Positions 16,288-25,129 of a stretch of DNA of 64,000 bases are shown piece by piece. The DNA is from Shewanella pneumatophori. GTDB lineage: Bacteria > Pseudomonadota > Gammaproteobacteria > Enterobacterales > Shewanellaceae. The stretch lies in NCBI RefSeq assembly GCF_023283895.1, contig NZ_JAKILB010000004.1, positions 310,001-374,000 of the forward strand, written 5' to 3'. The position numbers and the translations under genes were made by a program. How positions within the stretch are numbered: position 1 is the stretch's first letter; the number at the start of each line of letters is the position of its first letter. The notes beneath the pieces are model-generated. The model was given only the letters and a program-made list of their open reading frames with translations, made no database searches and was not told the origin of the DNA.

Positions 16288-17277
16288 TTGCTAACTTCTC
16301 GATTGATTTCCTTATACTTCTGTCCGTTAACAATACAAGAGTGCGATAACCAGACTACAGAGTTGGTTAAGTCATGGCTGCCTGAAGATGAGTTAATTAA
16401 GGTTAATCGCTACATTAAACAAGAAGCTAAAACTCAAGGTTTAATGGTAAGAGGCTATTTGCGCGCTTTATTGTCACAACATAGTGAAATACGCCCCAAT
16501 GAATGGCGCTTTGAATATGGCGACAAAGGTAAGCCTAGATTGAGTGATGCGCAATTTGCTCAAACCGGGGTCCACTTTAATGTGAGTCATAGTGGAGATT
16601 GGCTATTAGTAGGCATTTGCACTGCTGATAATAAAGGCGCCAGTCAGGCAAGCAAGGAGGAAACTGACTCTGCTAGTATTGAGTTTGGCGTCGACATTGA
16701 GCGTTGCCGTAACAGCACCAATATCCACTCTATTCTTAGTCATTATTTCTCTGAATCAGAAAAGCGAGCCTTGTTAGCGTTACCAGAGGCCTTGCAGCGA
16801 GACCGCTTTTTTGATTTGTGGGCGCTCAAGGAGTCTTACATTAAAGCGAAAGGACTTGGGCTGGCATTATCGCTAAAATCTTTTGCGTTTGACTTCTCTG
16901 CACTGAGCGAAACTTTTCTTGGAGTTAATGCACCTAAAAGCTTGAGCCATTGTGTTGATATTTCCGATGCTATTGCGGATCACAAGGTTGAGCATCAACT
17001 TAATCAGCGACAGGTTTTGTTAAAACAAGATATTGGTCTTGCTTTACTAGAGTCGAGTTCTAATAAGCCTAACGCTGAGCCACAAAAGTCTGGTTTAGGT
17101 TTGATTGAGGCTAAAGAACAGCAAATGAACGCTGCTGATAATTGGCATTGTTTACTGGGCCATCTTGATGATAGTTATCGTTTTGCACTGAGTATTGGTC
17201 AGTGTCAGCAAATAAGTATTGCAGCAGAAGAAGTGAATTTTAAAGCTGTTGTTCGAGCTTCAGCTAAGACTAGCTAG
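16288..17277 (+). CDS. pfaE: 4'-phosphopantetheinyl transferase PfaE
   Basis: 329 residues, Sfp/Gsp type. It transfers 4'-phosphopantetheine from CoA to the ACP serines of PfaA, which is required for EPA synthesis. Visible motifs are FGVDIERCR with the Mg-binding Asp136 and Glu138, FSESEKRALL, and WALKESYIKAKGLGL (Trp178, Lys181, Glu182, Lys186). The family is usually 220-280 residues; the extra length is in a variable C-terminal tail after about residue 215. The only in-frame start ahead of conserved sequence is TTG at 16288; there is no strong Shine-Dalgarno (AAAGAG about 12 bases upstream), so translation may be weak or the start uncertain. It is monocistronic, followed by a strong terminator. 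Confidence 0.92.
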   Translation: MLTSRLISLYFCPLTIQECDNQTTELVKSWLPEDELIKVNRYIKQEAKTQGLMVRGYLRALLSQHSEIRPNEWRFEYGDKGKPRLSDAQFAQTGVHFNVSHSGDWLLVGICTADNKGASQASKEETDSASIEFGVDIERCRNSTNIHSILSHYFSESEKRALLALPEALQRDRFFDLWALKESYIKAKGLGLALSLKSFAFDFSALSETFLGVNAPKSLSHCVDISDAIADHKVEHQLNQRQVLLKQDIGLALLESSSNKPNAEPQKSGLGLIEAKEQQMNAADNWHCLLGHLDDSYRFALSIGQCQQISIAAEEVNFKAVVRASAKTS

Positions 17278-17291
17278 TTCAAAATTGCATA

Positions 17292-17321
17292 AAAAATGGG
17301 GCGTCTAATCGCCCCATTTTT
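17292..17321. terminator. Bidirectional terminator between pfaE and alkyl sulfatase
   Basis: A 12-bp perfect stem AAAAATGGGGCG / CGCCCCATTTTT (17292-17303, 17310-17321) with a six-base loop lies between two convergent genes. A-tracts and T-tracts flank both sides, so it can serve both directions. Confidence 0.92.
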
Positions 17322-17353
17322 ATGTCTAGCTTGCACTTGTTGAGATTAATGCC

Positions 17354-19339
17354 TCATTTAACAGGCGTTGGTACGATTTCGAAGTCAGGTGTAAACTCGA
17401 CCATGCTATCGGCTATTTTACTAAATGCCGTTTTATCACCAGTGAGCTTGGCATCGCCGCTGGCTAATAACGCTTTTAGGGTTACTTGGCCAAGTAAGAT
17501 GCGGTTAACGTCAGCTTTATTAACCATAAGGTTTGCGTCAGCTGCTTGCTCTTTGTCGACCACTGCGTTGCTTAAGTTACCGTTGCTTAGCTCAATATAG
17601 AGAATATCTTTAGTATCAGGGGTGATAACATTCATCTTAACTAAGCCGTGCTTAGCCGCCTGTTGACTATCAATCTTCACCGCGAGGAAGTCAAATAGAG
17701 TCGGCATGTCCATTTCACTGATGACATCTGCCGATGCGGTTTTAGGCGCGCCAGCTTGAATACCTACTCGTAGCTCTTGTGCGCCAGTTAAGTAAATGTT
17801 TCTCCAGCCAGCCCCTTCTGCTTGATAACCAAGTTGCTCATAGGTATCGGCTAGCAATTGACGAGCGGAGTCATTTTCTGGCTCGGCCATCACCACCTTA
17901 TTTAATGCCGTTGCAACAAAGCGGTATTCACCTTGAGCGTAATCATCTTTAGCGCGCTTAATTGCGGCATCTGCGCCGCCCATGTATTCGACAAACTTGG
18001 CAGATTCTTGCTTGGTTGGCAGCGGATTAAGGTTGGCTGGGTTCATATCGAAGTAGCCTAGATACTTGTTATAAACCGCTTTAGCGTTATGGCTATAAGT
18101 GCCGTGGTAACCATTGGTATGCCACGTCTTGTAGATAGACTCTGGAATCGTGTCTTGAATCGCATCGCCAATATCTTGTATACCGACACCATCGTTGGCA
18201 AGTCTCAAGGTTTGATTGTGCACTAGGCCGTAGTTATCACGCTGTAGGCGTAAGAAATCGTTGATCGCTTGGTTACCCCACACTGGCGCAGAGTGCGAGG
18301 CAAACAGCACTTCGACATCTTGACCAAAGGCATTGATCATTTCGTTGATATCTTTTGACCACTTGAGCGCATCACGTACTTTAGCGCCGCGCAGCGTATA
18401 AATGTTGTGCATACCTTGATAGGTAAGCTCCGCCGTCCAGAGCGCTTTTTTAGAGGGAATATAAGTGATCATTTCTGACTCAGCTTCGGTGCCCGAGGCA
18501 TCCATAAACACCATCTCTAGACCATCAATCGTCAGCGTTTCCCATTTGCCTTCACTGTTTAAGGTGTAGTCTGGGGCGACGTAAGTGATTTCACCTTTTG
18601 ATAGACCTTTACCTAGCGCAGCATCAACAATACCGTGGTCATGTTTGCCCAGTGTTGCGCCGTATTGATAAGCTGCGCGGCGGCTCATGGCGTTACCGGC
18701 AAGTACGTTCTCATCGACAATTTCTTTAGTGATGTTATCTGAGCCGTAGACTTTGACATCAGGGAACATCTCTTGAACACCGCGAGCTCCGCCAAAGTGG
18801 TCCGCATGGCTATGGGAGTAAATCATCGCAACAACGGGTAAATCGCCATCTTTAGGTAGATTCTTTAACGCAAATTGTAGTGAGGCTTTTGCTGCTTCTT
18901 TGGTTAACAAAACATCGTATGCTATCCAACCGTTATCACTGCGGATAAGTGTAAGGTTAGATAAGTCGGTACCGCGGACCTGGTAAATGCCATCGCTCAC
19001 TTTATACAGACCATTAGGCACCATATTAAGCTGAGCCTGACGGTAGAGAGACGGGTTAACCGAGTCAGGGATTTCATCGCTAATAAAAGCAAATTCGGCA
19101 CGTAATATATCGGCAGTTGCTTTATCAAACTTGGCGACTAGATTTTTAGACGATTGCTCAAATGCACGCGTGTCGGCAAAGTTAAGTGTTTTAGCTACAG
19201 CTTGGTTGTGAGCTATGGTGTGTTCTGTTGCGGCTTTCCCTTCGTAATCAACAGTGATGTGGTCATGTTCATGTTGCGCTGCTAGCGCATTGAATGAAAA
19301 AAGCGACATGATTGAGATAGCCATTAGAGTCTGTTTCAT
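17354..19339 (-). CDS. Secreted alkyl sulfatase, metallo-beta-lactamase fold (SdsA1-like)
   Basis: 661 residues. The N-terminal signal peptide is cleaved near ALAA, leaving a His-rich start (QHEHDH). A metallo-beta-lactamase domain has the zinc motif HSHADHFGGARG at about residue 175. It is followed by a helical dimerisation region and an SCP2-like C-terminal domain (about 540-661). The closest family I recognise is the type III alkyl sulfatases (SdsA1, YjcS), which hydrolyse primary alkyl sulfates such as dodecyl sulfate in the periplasm. Length and domain order fit well. A LysR-family gene diverges from it, suggesting substrate-responsive control. Activity on natural sulfate esters is possible and not distinguishable here. 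Confidence 0.9.
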   Translation of the reverse strand: MKQTLMAISIMSLFSFNALAAQHEHDHITVDYEGKAATEHTIAHNQAVAKTLNFADTRAFEQSSKNLVAKFDKATADILRAEFAFISDEIPDSVNPSLYRQAQLNMVPNGLYKVSDGIYQVRGTDLSNLTLIRSDNGWIAYDVLLTKEAAKASLQFALKNLPKDGDLPVVAMIYSHSHADHFGGARGVQEMFPDVKVYGSDNITKEIVDENVLAGNAMSRRAAYQYGATLGKHDHGIVDAALGKGLSKGEITYVAPDYTLNSEGKWETLTIDGLEMVFMDASGTEAESEMITYIPSKKALWTAELTYQGMHNIYTLRGAKVRDALKWSKDINEMINAFGQDVEVLFASHSAPVWGNQAINDFLRLQRDNYGLVHNQTLRLANDGVGIQDIGDAIQDTIPESIYKTWHTNGYHGTYSHNAKAVYNKYLGYFDMNPANLNPLPTKQESAKFVEYMGGADAAIKRAKDDYAQGEYRFVATALNKVVMAEPENDSARQLLADTYEQLGYQAEGAGWRNIYLTGAQELRVGIQAGAPKTASADVISEMDMPTLFDFLAVKIDSQQAAKHGLVKMNVITPDTKDILYIELSNGNLSNAVVDKEQAADANLMVNKADVNRILLGQVTLKALLASGDAKLTGDKTAFSKIADSMVEFTPDFEIVPTPVK

Positions 19340-19593
19340 AAGTTACCCTCGTAAGATTGAATCAGTTCAAAGCTTTATGTCTCAATATTGCATTTAGTTG
19401 CAGGGAGACTGATGAGACATTTGCTTAATTGAGGCCAGTATAGGTAACTTGAATTGATTAATAATTAGGGCTAAATTATGACTTGGTATTTATATTATGA
19501 ATACTTTTATTATGAATATTAATTGAGTTCCCAAAATATTGGCTTAATACGCTGAGTTGTTTTTGAGCTAGAGTGCTCTGGAGCTAACTTTTT

Positions 19594-19620
19594 ATAAGGA
19601 TAAGGATAAGGATAAGGAGA
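19594..19620 (+). repeat. Four-copy hexamer repeat forming the LysR gene ribosome-binding region
   Basis: ATAAGG is repeated four times in tandem (19594-19617) and runs into AGA, so each unit contains an AAGG Shine-Dalgarno core. The last, AAGGAGA, is placed ten bases before the ATG at 19631. Copy-number change by slippage would move or remove upstream copies without destroying the proximal site. Confidence 0.85.
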
Positions 19621-19630
19621 TAGCTGATTT

Positions 19631-20557
19631 ATGTCGCAGCAAAAAGCTTTTGATCTTAATTTATTTCGCGTTTTTACTGCGGTGTATCGCACCTCATCTT
19701 TTAGCCGGGCGGCAGAAGAGCTGGATTTGACTCAGTCGTCGGTTAGTAATGCGATTTCGAGGCTAAAAAGTATTGTTGGAGAAGAGTTGTTTACTCGAGT
19801 GGGTAGGGGAGTTAAACCTACCGCAAGTGCGATGACGCTTTATCAACAGCTCGCGGGCGCTATGTCAACAATTGAGCAAGTTGCGACTAGCTTTGAAGCA
19901 TTTGACCCCACTTCAAGTGAGCGAACTTTTTATGTGTATGCCAGCGAGTCGGCAATACAACTCTTGCAAGATCAAATTGAGCAAGTGTTACAGGGCACTG
20001 CAATTAATATTGTATTTCGTGAGCCGCCGCTCATTGAAGAAGAGTTGCAGATGGACCTACAACTAGAAAAGGTGGATTTAGCCTTAGATATTTGGCTGCC
20101 AGAATCTGCGGCATTTAAGAGTCAAAAAGTAATGCAGGATAAATTAGTTTGTGTGGCACGAAATGCTCACCCAAGGATCCAAGGTGGGTTGACGCAAGAG
20201 CAATACTTTAATGAAAAGCATATTATTTTTAAGATGCGCCGCTACAATTTAAGTGTTGCCGACTTGCTGACTAAACAGGTGTTACCGGCAAGGCAAATGC
20301 ACAGCGAGCAATCATCAATATTAAGTATGATGTCGGTTGCCTCAAAAAGTGATGCGTTAGCTATCGCGTCAAAAGCCCACACTGACGAATATGCCAAGCT
20401 GTTTGGCTTACAGGTATTTGACTTACCTTTTGCGGTAGAGCCGATAGAGTATTTCATGGTGTGGAGCCATAAATTACAGCAAAATCCTGCAAATATTTGG
20501 CTGAGAGAGCGGCTTAATTTAGCGATAAAACTAAAAGGCTTGGCGGCTGAGGTTTGA
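19631..20557 (+). CDS. LysR-family transcriptional regulator
   Basis: 308 residues. An N-terminal winged helix-turn-helix (about 8-66) contains SFSRAAEELDLTQSSVSNAISRL and LFTRVGRGVKPT, followed by the periplasmic-binding-protein-like effector domain (about 95-300). It diverges from the alkyl sulfatase gene with 291 bases between the starts, the usual arrangement for a LysR regulator and its target, so control of sulfatase expression is likely but inferred. The effector is unknown. The ATG is preceded by the ATAAGG repeat, which ends in a strong Shine-Dalgarno. Confidence 0.9.
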   Translation: MSQQKAFDLNLFRVFTAVYRTSSFSRAAEELDLTQSSVSNAISRLKSIVGEELFTRVGRGVKPTASAMTLYQQLAGAMSTIEQVATSFEAFDPTSSERTFYVYASESAIQLLQDQIEQVLQGTAINIVFREPPLIEEELQMDLQLEKVDLALDIWLPESAAFKSQKVMQDKLVCVARNAHPRIQGGLTQEQYFNEKHIIFKMRRYNLSVADLLTKQVLPARQMHSEQSSILSMMSVASKSDALAIASKAHTDEYAKLFGLQVFDLPFAVEPIEYFMVWSHKLQQNPANIWLRERLNLAIKLKGLAAEV

Positions 20558-20577
20558 TGACAAGTTGATAATATAAA

Positions 20578-20606
20578 AATGCCCATAAGCTTGGCTTATA
20601 GGCATT
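20578..20606. terminator. Terminator between lysR-type gene and queF
   Basis: A 13-bp stem with one mismatch (arms 20578-20590 and 20594-20606, three-base loop) is followed by a T-run on the plus strand and A-run on the other side. It lies between convergent genes. Confidence 0.85.
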
Positions 20607-20630
20607 GTTTTTTGTAGGTACTGCAATCAA

Positions 20631-21488
20631 TTACTGTCTCGCTAGGCGCTGATTTTCTGCAGGGTTTTCAAAGTCGCTACGATATGGGTTGATATCTAAA
20701 CCACCACGGCGGGTATAACGTGCATAGACAGTAAGTTTGGCACATTGGCAATAGTGCTTTAAATCAACAAATATACGCTCAACACACTGCTCATGAAATT
20801 CATTGTGCTGTCTAAATGAAATCAGATATCTAAGTAGCTTTTCACGGTCTATCTTAGGCCCTTGATAACGGATCATCACTGTACCCCAGTCAGGCTGAGA
20901 AGTGATTAGGCAGTTTGATTTCAATAAGTTTGACGTTAGCGTTTCAGCAACCATGACTTTGTCATCAACACTGTCGGTGAGATAGTCAGAGTTAAAGCTA
21001 TAGTCATCAACTTCAATATCTAAATCGTCAATGCAGGTACCTGGCATATCAACCACTCTCAGGTGGTTAAATTGCTTAGGTTCAATCACTTTTACCGTAA
21101 CTGTGCCTTGGGCACAGGCGCTTAAGTCTTCAGTTAAACGTTCTTGAACCGCTTGAACGCTATCAAATCGTGTTTGGTTATAGCTGTTTAAATACAGCTT
21201 AAACGACTTAGACTCGATCAGATTTTTACTATCAAAACTTAGGTTAAAGTCTGCAATAGCAATCATTGGCTTGCCTTTAGCATTTAGCCAAGACAGTTCG
21301 TAGCCAGTCCAAATATCACAGCCATGAAAAGGTAGCTCATTGGTTAGACCGATAGCATCACGGTTTAATTTACGCGGCACGCCTTGTAGTAAAGATGCAT
21401 CATACTGCTCTTGATAACCGGTCGACTTTCCTAAAGTTAATTCAGAAAGTTCGGGGGCGTTACTGTAGGGATCATGATGTTGTGTCAT
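20631..21488 (-). CDS. queF: NADPH-dependent 7-cyano-7-deazaguanine reductase QueF
   Basis: 285 residues from the preferred start. It reduces preQ0 to preQ1 in queuosine tRNA-modification synthesis. Visible are [19 protein letters not shown] near the N terminus, the QueF motif [11 protein letters not shown] (NADPH binding), the catalytic cysteine in [12 protein letters not shown], and FHEQCVE. Length matches the long, two-domain (YqcD-type) QueF. The frame extends to an ATG at 21503, but conserved family N termini begin MT-x-HHDPYS, so 21488 is chosen. It diverges from syd with a very short gap; this queF-syd pairing also occurs in E. coli. Confidence 0.95.
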   Translation of the reverse strand: MTQHHDPYSNAPELSELTLGKSTGYQEQYDASLLQGVPRKLNRDAIGLTNELPFHGCDIWTGYELSWLNAKGKPMIAIADFNLSFDSKNLIESKSFKLYLNSYNQTRFDSVQAVQERLTEDLSACAQGTVTVKVIEPKQFNHLRVVDMPGTCIDDLDIEVDDYSFNSDYLTDSVDDKVMVAETLTSNLLKSNCLITSQPDWGTVMIRYQGPKIDREKLLRYLISFRQHNEFHEQCVERIFVDLKHYCQCAKLTVYARYTRRGGLDINPYRSDFENPAENQRLARQ

Positions 21489-21547
21489 CAATACGGTTTC
21501 CATGTCAAAATAGACCCCTATTATAACTGATTTTGGAACTGGCTTAA

Positions 21548-22189
21548 GTGTCTTCTTTACCTGCTTTAGATCTTTTTTTATCTAAATATCAACAAGCCTA
21601 CATGGATAAGCTTGGTGAACAGCCAAGATATTATGCGCAAGGACAAAAGTCTGAGTGTGTTGTCGCCGAAGCGGGCTCCGATGGCGCAGTGTTTTGGCAA
21701 TCGGTTGTACGTCAACAACCTGGTGAATTTGCTAATGTTGAAACAGCACTTGAAATGACATTATCTGCAGAAATTAATCCATTTTTTGGCAGTCATTTTT
21801 CTGCACCGCTATTTTTTGACTCACAATGGGGCCAAGGTGAGCTAATCCAAGTGTGGGATCAAACTGATTTTGAATACTTACAACAAAACATCATTGGTCA
21901 TTTAATGATGAAGAGAAAGCTTAAGCAAGAGCCGACTTGGTTTATTGGTATTCTTGATGATGAAGATAAAATGTTGACGGTTAATAATAGTGATGGCAGC
22001 GTATGGATTGAAATTCCAGGTGAAGTACAAAGCGTTAAATTAAGTGACAGTTTAAACGAGTTTATAAACGAATTGACTCCAAGGGTTACACCTGCGGTTA
22101 AACCTATTGAAGAGTCGATGCCACAACTAGATCATCCAGGGATCTGGCAAAGAATGAAATTAATGTGGGCTAATTTACGCGGAAAATAG
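21548..22189 (+). CDS. syd: SecY-interacting protein Syd
   Basis: 213 residues, full length for the family (E. coli Syd is about 180). Syd is a small acidic peripheral membrane protein that binds SecY and has been proposed to proof-read SecYEG assembly. Conserved stretches include QSECV-like sequence near residue 37, [16 protein letters not shown], and [20 protein letters not shown]. The start is GTG (21548-21550), giving [10 protein letters not shown]. The C-terminal 30 residues after PAVKPIEE are a less conserved extension. Followed by a strong hairpin terminator. Confidence 0.93.
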   Translation: MSSLPALDLFLSKYQQAYMDKLGEQPRYYAQGQKSECVVAEAGSDGAVFWQSVVRQQPGEFANVETALEMTLSAEINPFFGSHFSAPLFFDSQWGQGELIQVWDQTDFEYLQQNIIGHLMMKRKLKQEPTWFIGILDDEDKMLTVNNSDGSVWIEIPGEVQSVKLSDSLNEFINELTPRVTPAVKPIEESMPQLDHPGIWQRMKLMWANLRGK

Positions 22190-22212
22190 TCTGCTGATAT
22201 ATAGTATCGATG

Positions 22213-22258
22213 AAAATGGCGCTTATATTTCTTTTAATTGAAATATAAGCGCCATTTT
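22213..22258. terminator. Bidirectional terminator after syd
   Basis: A perfect 19-bp stem (22213-22231 with 22240-22258) and eight-base loop are flanked by A and T runs. It lies between syd and the convergent DUF2310-type gene and fits termination in both directions. Confidence 0.92.
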
Positions 22259-22297
22259 TATGCTGACTAAACTCTAGTGTGATAAGACTCGGAAGAG

Positions 22298-23071
22298 TTA
22301 TAAATGGTCCCAAGAGATATTAGATACGATGCGGCAGGTGTCACAGCGAAAATGGAACATATCCAATAATGGTTTATCGAGCAGCCATTCTTGACTGCCA
22401 CACTTAGGACAAGAGCGCTGCTTTTCTACTGCTAAGCTTTCACCGCCAACACGGTATAAATAGTAATAGGTCGGAATTTTCGTCAAGTATTCGACTCTGC
22501 CACGTAAGTCCCAACCACGCCTAAATAGATCACTCTGATGACTGGTTAGCTCTTCAAGTGCGGCAAATTCAGCTTTAGTAGCTGCGGCCATTTGCAATTC
22601 ATCACAAGCTTGCCATTCTGTTTGCCAACGGATCATTCGTTTATGATCGCCGTTGGCAGTTGCTGGAATTTGATACAGTGGAATAGGCTGCAAGGTGTCG
22701 CCATTTCTTAGTGGTGAGCACATGTGCACATAACTTGTGTAAAGTAGCTGCCAACTTGGTGTGTCTTGGCTAGATGCTTCAGAATTAATATCTTGGCCAA
22801 TATACTTTTCACGTGGCGCAAGCAATTTGGCTTCGGTTAGCTCTTCGAGTGCACTATTTACCCAAGGACTATTAAAGCGTTTAGATAAGCTGCTTTTTTC
22901 TGGGGTTAACATGCGTGCTTTAAACTCACCATCGTTAAATGCAACGGCAAATTCACGACCTAGAACCTGGCCATTGGCTCGATAAGCTTCAAGCAAACCA
23001 TTAATGGCTTTTTCTGCTGCAGTAATCGTGGTGTTATCAAAACATTCAAATCGTAGTTCAATTACATGCAT
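22298..23071 (-). CDS. Zn-ribbon-containing protein (DUF2310 type)
   Basis: 257 residues. The C terminus carries two CxxC pairs (SCPKCGS and RCDTCRI, about 20 residues apart), a zinc ribbon typical of nucleic-acid-binding proteins. The N-terminal 200 residues have no catalytic motif I recognise. The closest family I recall is DUF2310, found in gammaproteobacteria and of unknown function. It follows the 121-residue gene with a 10-base overlap, so the two are probably co-translated and may act together. No signal peptide or membrane segment, so presumably cytosolic. Confidence 0.82.
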   Translation of the reverse strand: MHVIELRFECFDNTTITAAEKAINGLLEAYRANGQVLGREFAVAFNDGEFKARMLTPEKSSLSKRFNSPWVNSALEELTEAKLLAPREKYIGQDINSEASSQDTPSWQLLYTSYVHMCSPLRNGDTLQPIPLYQIPATANGDHKRMIRWQTEWQACDELQMAAATKAEFAALEELTSHQSDLFRRGWDLRGRVEYLTKIPTYYYLYRVGGESLAVEKQRSCPKCGSQEWLLDKPLLDMFHFRCDTCRIVSNISWDHL

Positions 23072-23427
23072 TTGGTGTCAGGCTCTTTATTCATCAGGTT
23101 TTGTTGTAAGTTATCAAATTGACTTTTTAGCCCATTAAATTCGTTTCTTAATTCATTGAGGGCGTTTTCTAGCTGGAGGATCCTATCAGCTTGTTCAGAT
23201 TGAGATAAGCTTGATTGACCATATTGAGTTTCTTTTGCTGTTGCTAAGCTGCTAGGTATTGCTTGTCTTTCTTCTGCACTCATAGACTTAAACTGTTGCA
23301 AACCTTGGATTAACTCGCGCATTGGGATGCTATTACCAAGTTTGGTTTTAATCAATGCTAATGTTGGTTCTCTACCTTGTTCATTGATTTTTTTAGCAGC
23401 TGTTAGCACTTGCTCAATCGGACTCAT
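23062..23427 (-). CDS. Small conserved protein with C-terminal coiled coil, function unknown
   Basis: 121 residues. Residues 1-50 (VLTAAKKINEQGREPTLALI and onward) resemble the short helical DNA-binding-like module seen in KfrA-type and related proteins, where a helix pair precedes a coiled coil. Residues about 80-112 show clear heptads of Leu/Ile/Phe (RILQLENALNELRNEF). It may bind DNA or dimerise, but this is only inferred. The stop overlaps the start of the downstream zinc-ribbon gene by ten bases. ATG start; no strong terminator between them. Confidence 0.75.
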   Translation of the reverse strand: MSPIEQVLTAAKKINEQGREPTLALIKTKLGNSIPMRELIQGLQQFKSMSAEERQAIPSSLATAKETQYGQSSLSQSEQADRILQLENALNELRNEFNGLKSQFDNLQQNLMNKEPDTKCM

Positions 23428-23583
23428 AGTTAGTCAAATTCCTTAAACATTGGTAATTATTATTGCTCTAGGCATATCCTAAAAGGCTAATAATAAATAA
23501 AGTCATTTAAAACAACAGCTTGTGTTTTGGCATGTAAGTTGCTTTTCTTCTAAGCAAAAATAATGTCATAACAGGAAGTTAAA

Positions 23584-23955
23584 ATGAAAAATAAATTATT
23601 AGGTTTAGCATGTTTTGGGATTGCAAGCTTAGGGCTAACGGGCTGTGTGGTCAATGTTGGTGATGGGGAATCTGACTGGGATAATCACGGTGCTTGGGAG
23701 AAAACTCAAGATAAAAACCGTGACAATTTGACAAAGATATCTCTAGGCATGAGTAAAGAGCAAGTGGTTACTTTAATGGGAACAGCTGATTTTAACGAAG
23801 CCTATATTCAGGCCGATAAAGAAGTTTATGTGCTTTTTTATCGCACTCAACGTACCCATGGTGATGGTAAAACGACTAAAGACGAATGTACTCCAGTGGT
23901 CATAAGCAACAACGCTGTTGTGGGGTGGGGGGAGATGGCTTACGGCAAAATTTAA
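23584..23955 (+). CDS. DUF3192-type lipoprotein
   Basis: 123 residues. The N-terminal lipoprotein signal has lipobox LTGC with the lipidated cysteine at about residue 21. The mature part contains the LGMSKEQVVTLMGTAD motif shared by SmpA/BamE-like and DUF3192 proteins, which are small periplasmic-facing lipoproteins with a BamE-like fold. I place it in DUF3192; function unknown. A good Shine-Dalgarno (AGGAAG) precedes the ATG. It converges on the DUF2789-type gene with only 17 bases between stops. Confidence 0.87.
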   Translation: MKNKLLGLACFGIASLGLTGCVVNVGDGESDWDNHGAWEKTQDKNRDNLTKISLGMSKEQVVTLMGTADFNEAYIQADKEVYVLFYRTQRTHGDGKTTKDECTPVVISNNAVVGWGEMAYGKI

Positions 23956-23972
23956 AGTTGCTGTTGTAATGG

Positions 23973-24206
23973 TTAGTTTTTTCTTAATAAGGTGTCTAAG
24001 TGGTCGATGACTTCGGTCCACTGGGCATCTTCATTAAATGACTCAATTAAGAAGTGCTTTTGCGATGGGCTCCAAAAGCTTGCTTGATGTAGCAATATAT
24101 TGTCCGCTAATTGATGGTCATTGATAAACTGTTCAATTGCGGGTTGATCATTTGCTAATCCTAGCTGTAAAAACAGGTGTGATAGATCTTGCGGCGTTGT
24201 ATCCAT
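23973..24206 (-). CDS. DUF2789-type small protein
   Basis: 77 residues, acidic and soluble. The pattern LSHLFLQLGLANDQPAIEQF, then ASFWSPSQKHFLIESFNEDAQW, is that of DUF2789, a short helical family in gammaproteobacteria of unknown function. The ATG start and length agree with the family. It is a single gene convergent with the DUF3192-type gene. The 285 bases upstream (24207-24490), before the GNAT gene, show nothing else recognisable. Confidence 0.85.
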   Translation of the reverse strand: MDTTPQDLSHLFLQLGLANDQPAIEQFINDHQLADNILLHQASFWSPSQKHFLIESFNEDAQWTEVIDHLDTLLRKN

Positions 24207-24490
24207 AACTATTCTCGTTGCTATGACTCTATCTAAGTATGGTCGATAAACTCGGTGTTTATTACATTATCTAGATCTTAGCAGTTGTTTGATTATTCCC
24301 CTCTAGGTTGTAGCTTTTCTCTTTCATTATGATTTCTATCGTTAAAGTCTAGGCAAAGTTTTGTCAAAGCCAATAAAGCTTGTTTAGCAAAGAAATGCTG
24401 ACCTGCTTAATGCACGAATTGATTATTAATTGCACTTCTATACAGTCTTGTTACATTGGTGTTGTGTGATCAAGGTCAAGGACAATAACA

Positions 24491-25129
24491 ATGGAAGATC
24501 AAGCCATGGAAGAGTGTCGTGCAGTTTATCTCACGGCAGAAGATTTACGCATAGCAGCCTCTATTCTCTATAACGCCTATCATGATGATCCCTTTTTTAT
24601 CGAAACACTTTTTAGTGGTGATCAAGCGCAGTATGAGCAAAAGCTTCGCGGGGCTATTCGAGAAGAACTCAATGAGCTCTGGCAACAGGAGCAAGCACTT
24701 ATTGGTATGTTCGTTGGGGATAGATTGATAGGCGTAGCCTGCATAGTGACTCAGCAGGTTCCCTTAGGTGAAGCGCGTTTTTGGCATTGGCGTTTAAAGA
24801 TGTTGTTAAGTACTGGTTGGTATTCAACTCAGGCACTTATTAACAAAGAAAATCAGATTATAGAGAGCTTACCAAGTGGCCAATGTGGCATTTTACAGTT
24901 TATTGCTATCGCAAATGTGGAGCAAGGCAAGGGCTATGGCAGTAAGCTTATCGACGCAGTTTTGAGTTGGTGTGATGAACAACTTCATCTTGATGGTATC
25001 GGAGTTTTTGCTAATCATAATGCACATATAGAGTTATTTAGTCGGCATAACTTTGAGACGATAGAACAACTGACGATTGGCCAAGTTAATGGCGAGTTGC
25101 TTTTTTACCGAGGTGTGAGTAATGAGTAA
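24491..25129 (+). CDS. GNAT-family N-acetyltransferase
   Basis: 212 residues. The acetyl-CoA-binding motif A is visible at about 138-160 (LQFIAIANVEQGKGYGSKLI), with the QxxGxG loop. The N-terminal half (YLTAEDLRIAASILYNAYHDDPFF) matches GNAT proteins that use a bulky N-terminal substrate helix. Substrate unknown. The last eight bases overlap the start of the following DUF962-type gene, so the two are translated from one message. An ATG in frame occurs again at codon 6; either could be used. Confidence 0.88.
   Translation: MEDQAMEECRAVYLTAEDLRIAASILYNAYHDDPFFIETLFSGDQAQYEQKLRGAIREELNELWQQEQALIGMFVGDRLIGVACIVTQQVPLGEARFWHWRLKMLLSTGWYSTQALINKENQIIESLPSGQCGILQFIAIANVEQGKGYGSKLIDAVLSWCDEQLHLDGIGVFANHNAHIELFSRHNFETIEQLTIGQVNGELLFYRGVSNE

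Noticed and set aside
21489..21547. Possible preQ1 riboswitch before queF
   Set aside because: Only about 60 bases separate the queF and syd starts and no aptamer-like hairpin plus A-rich tail is visible.
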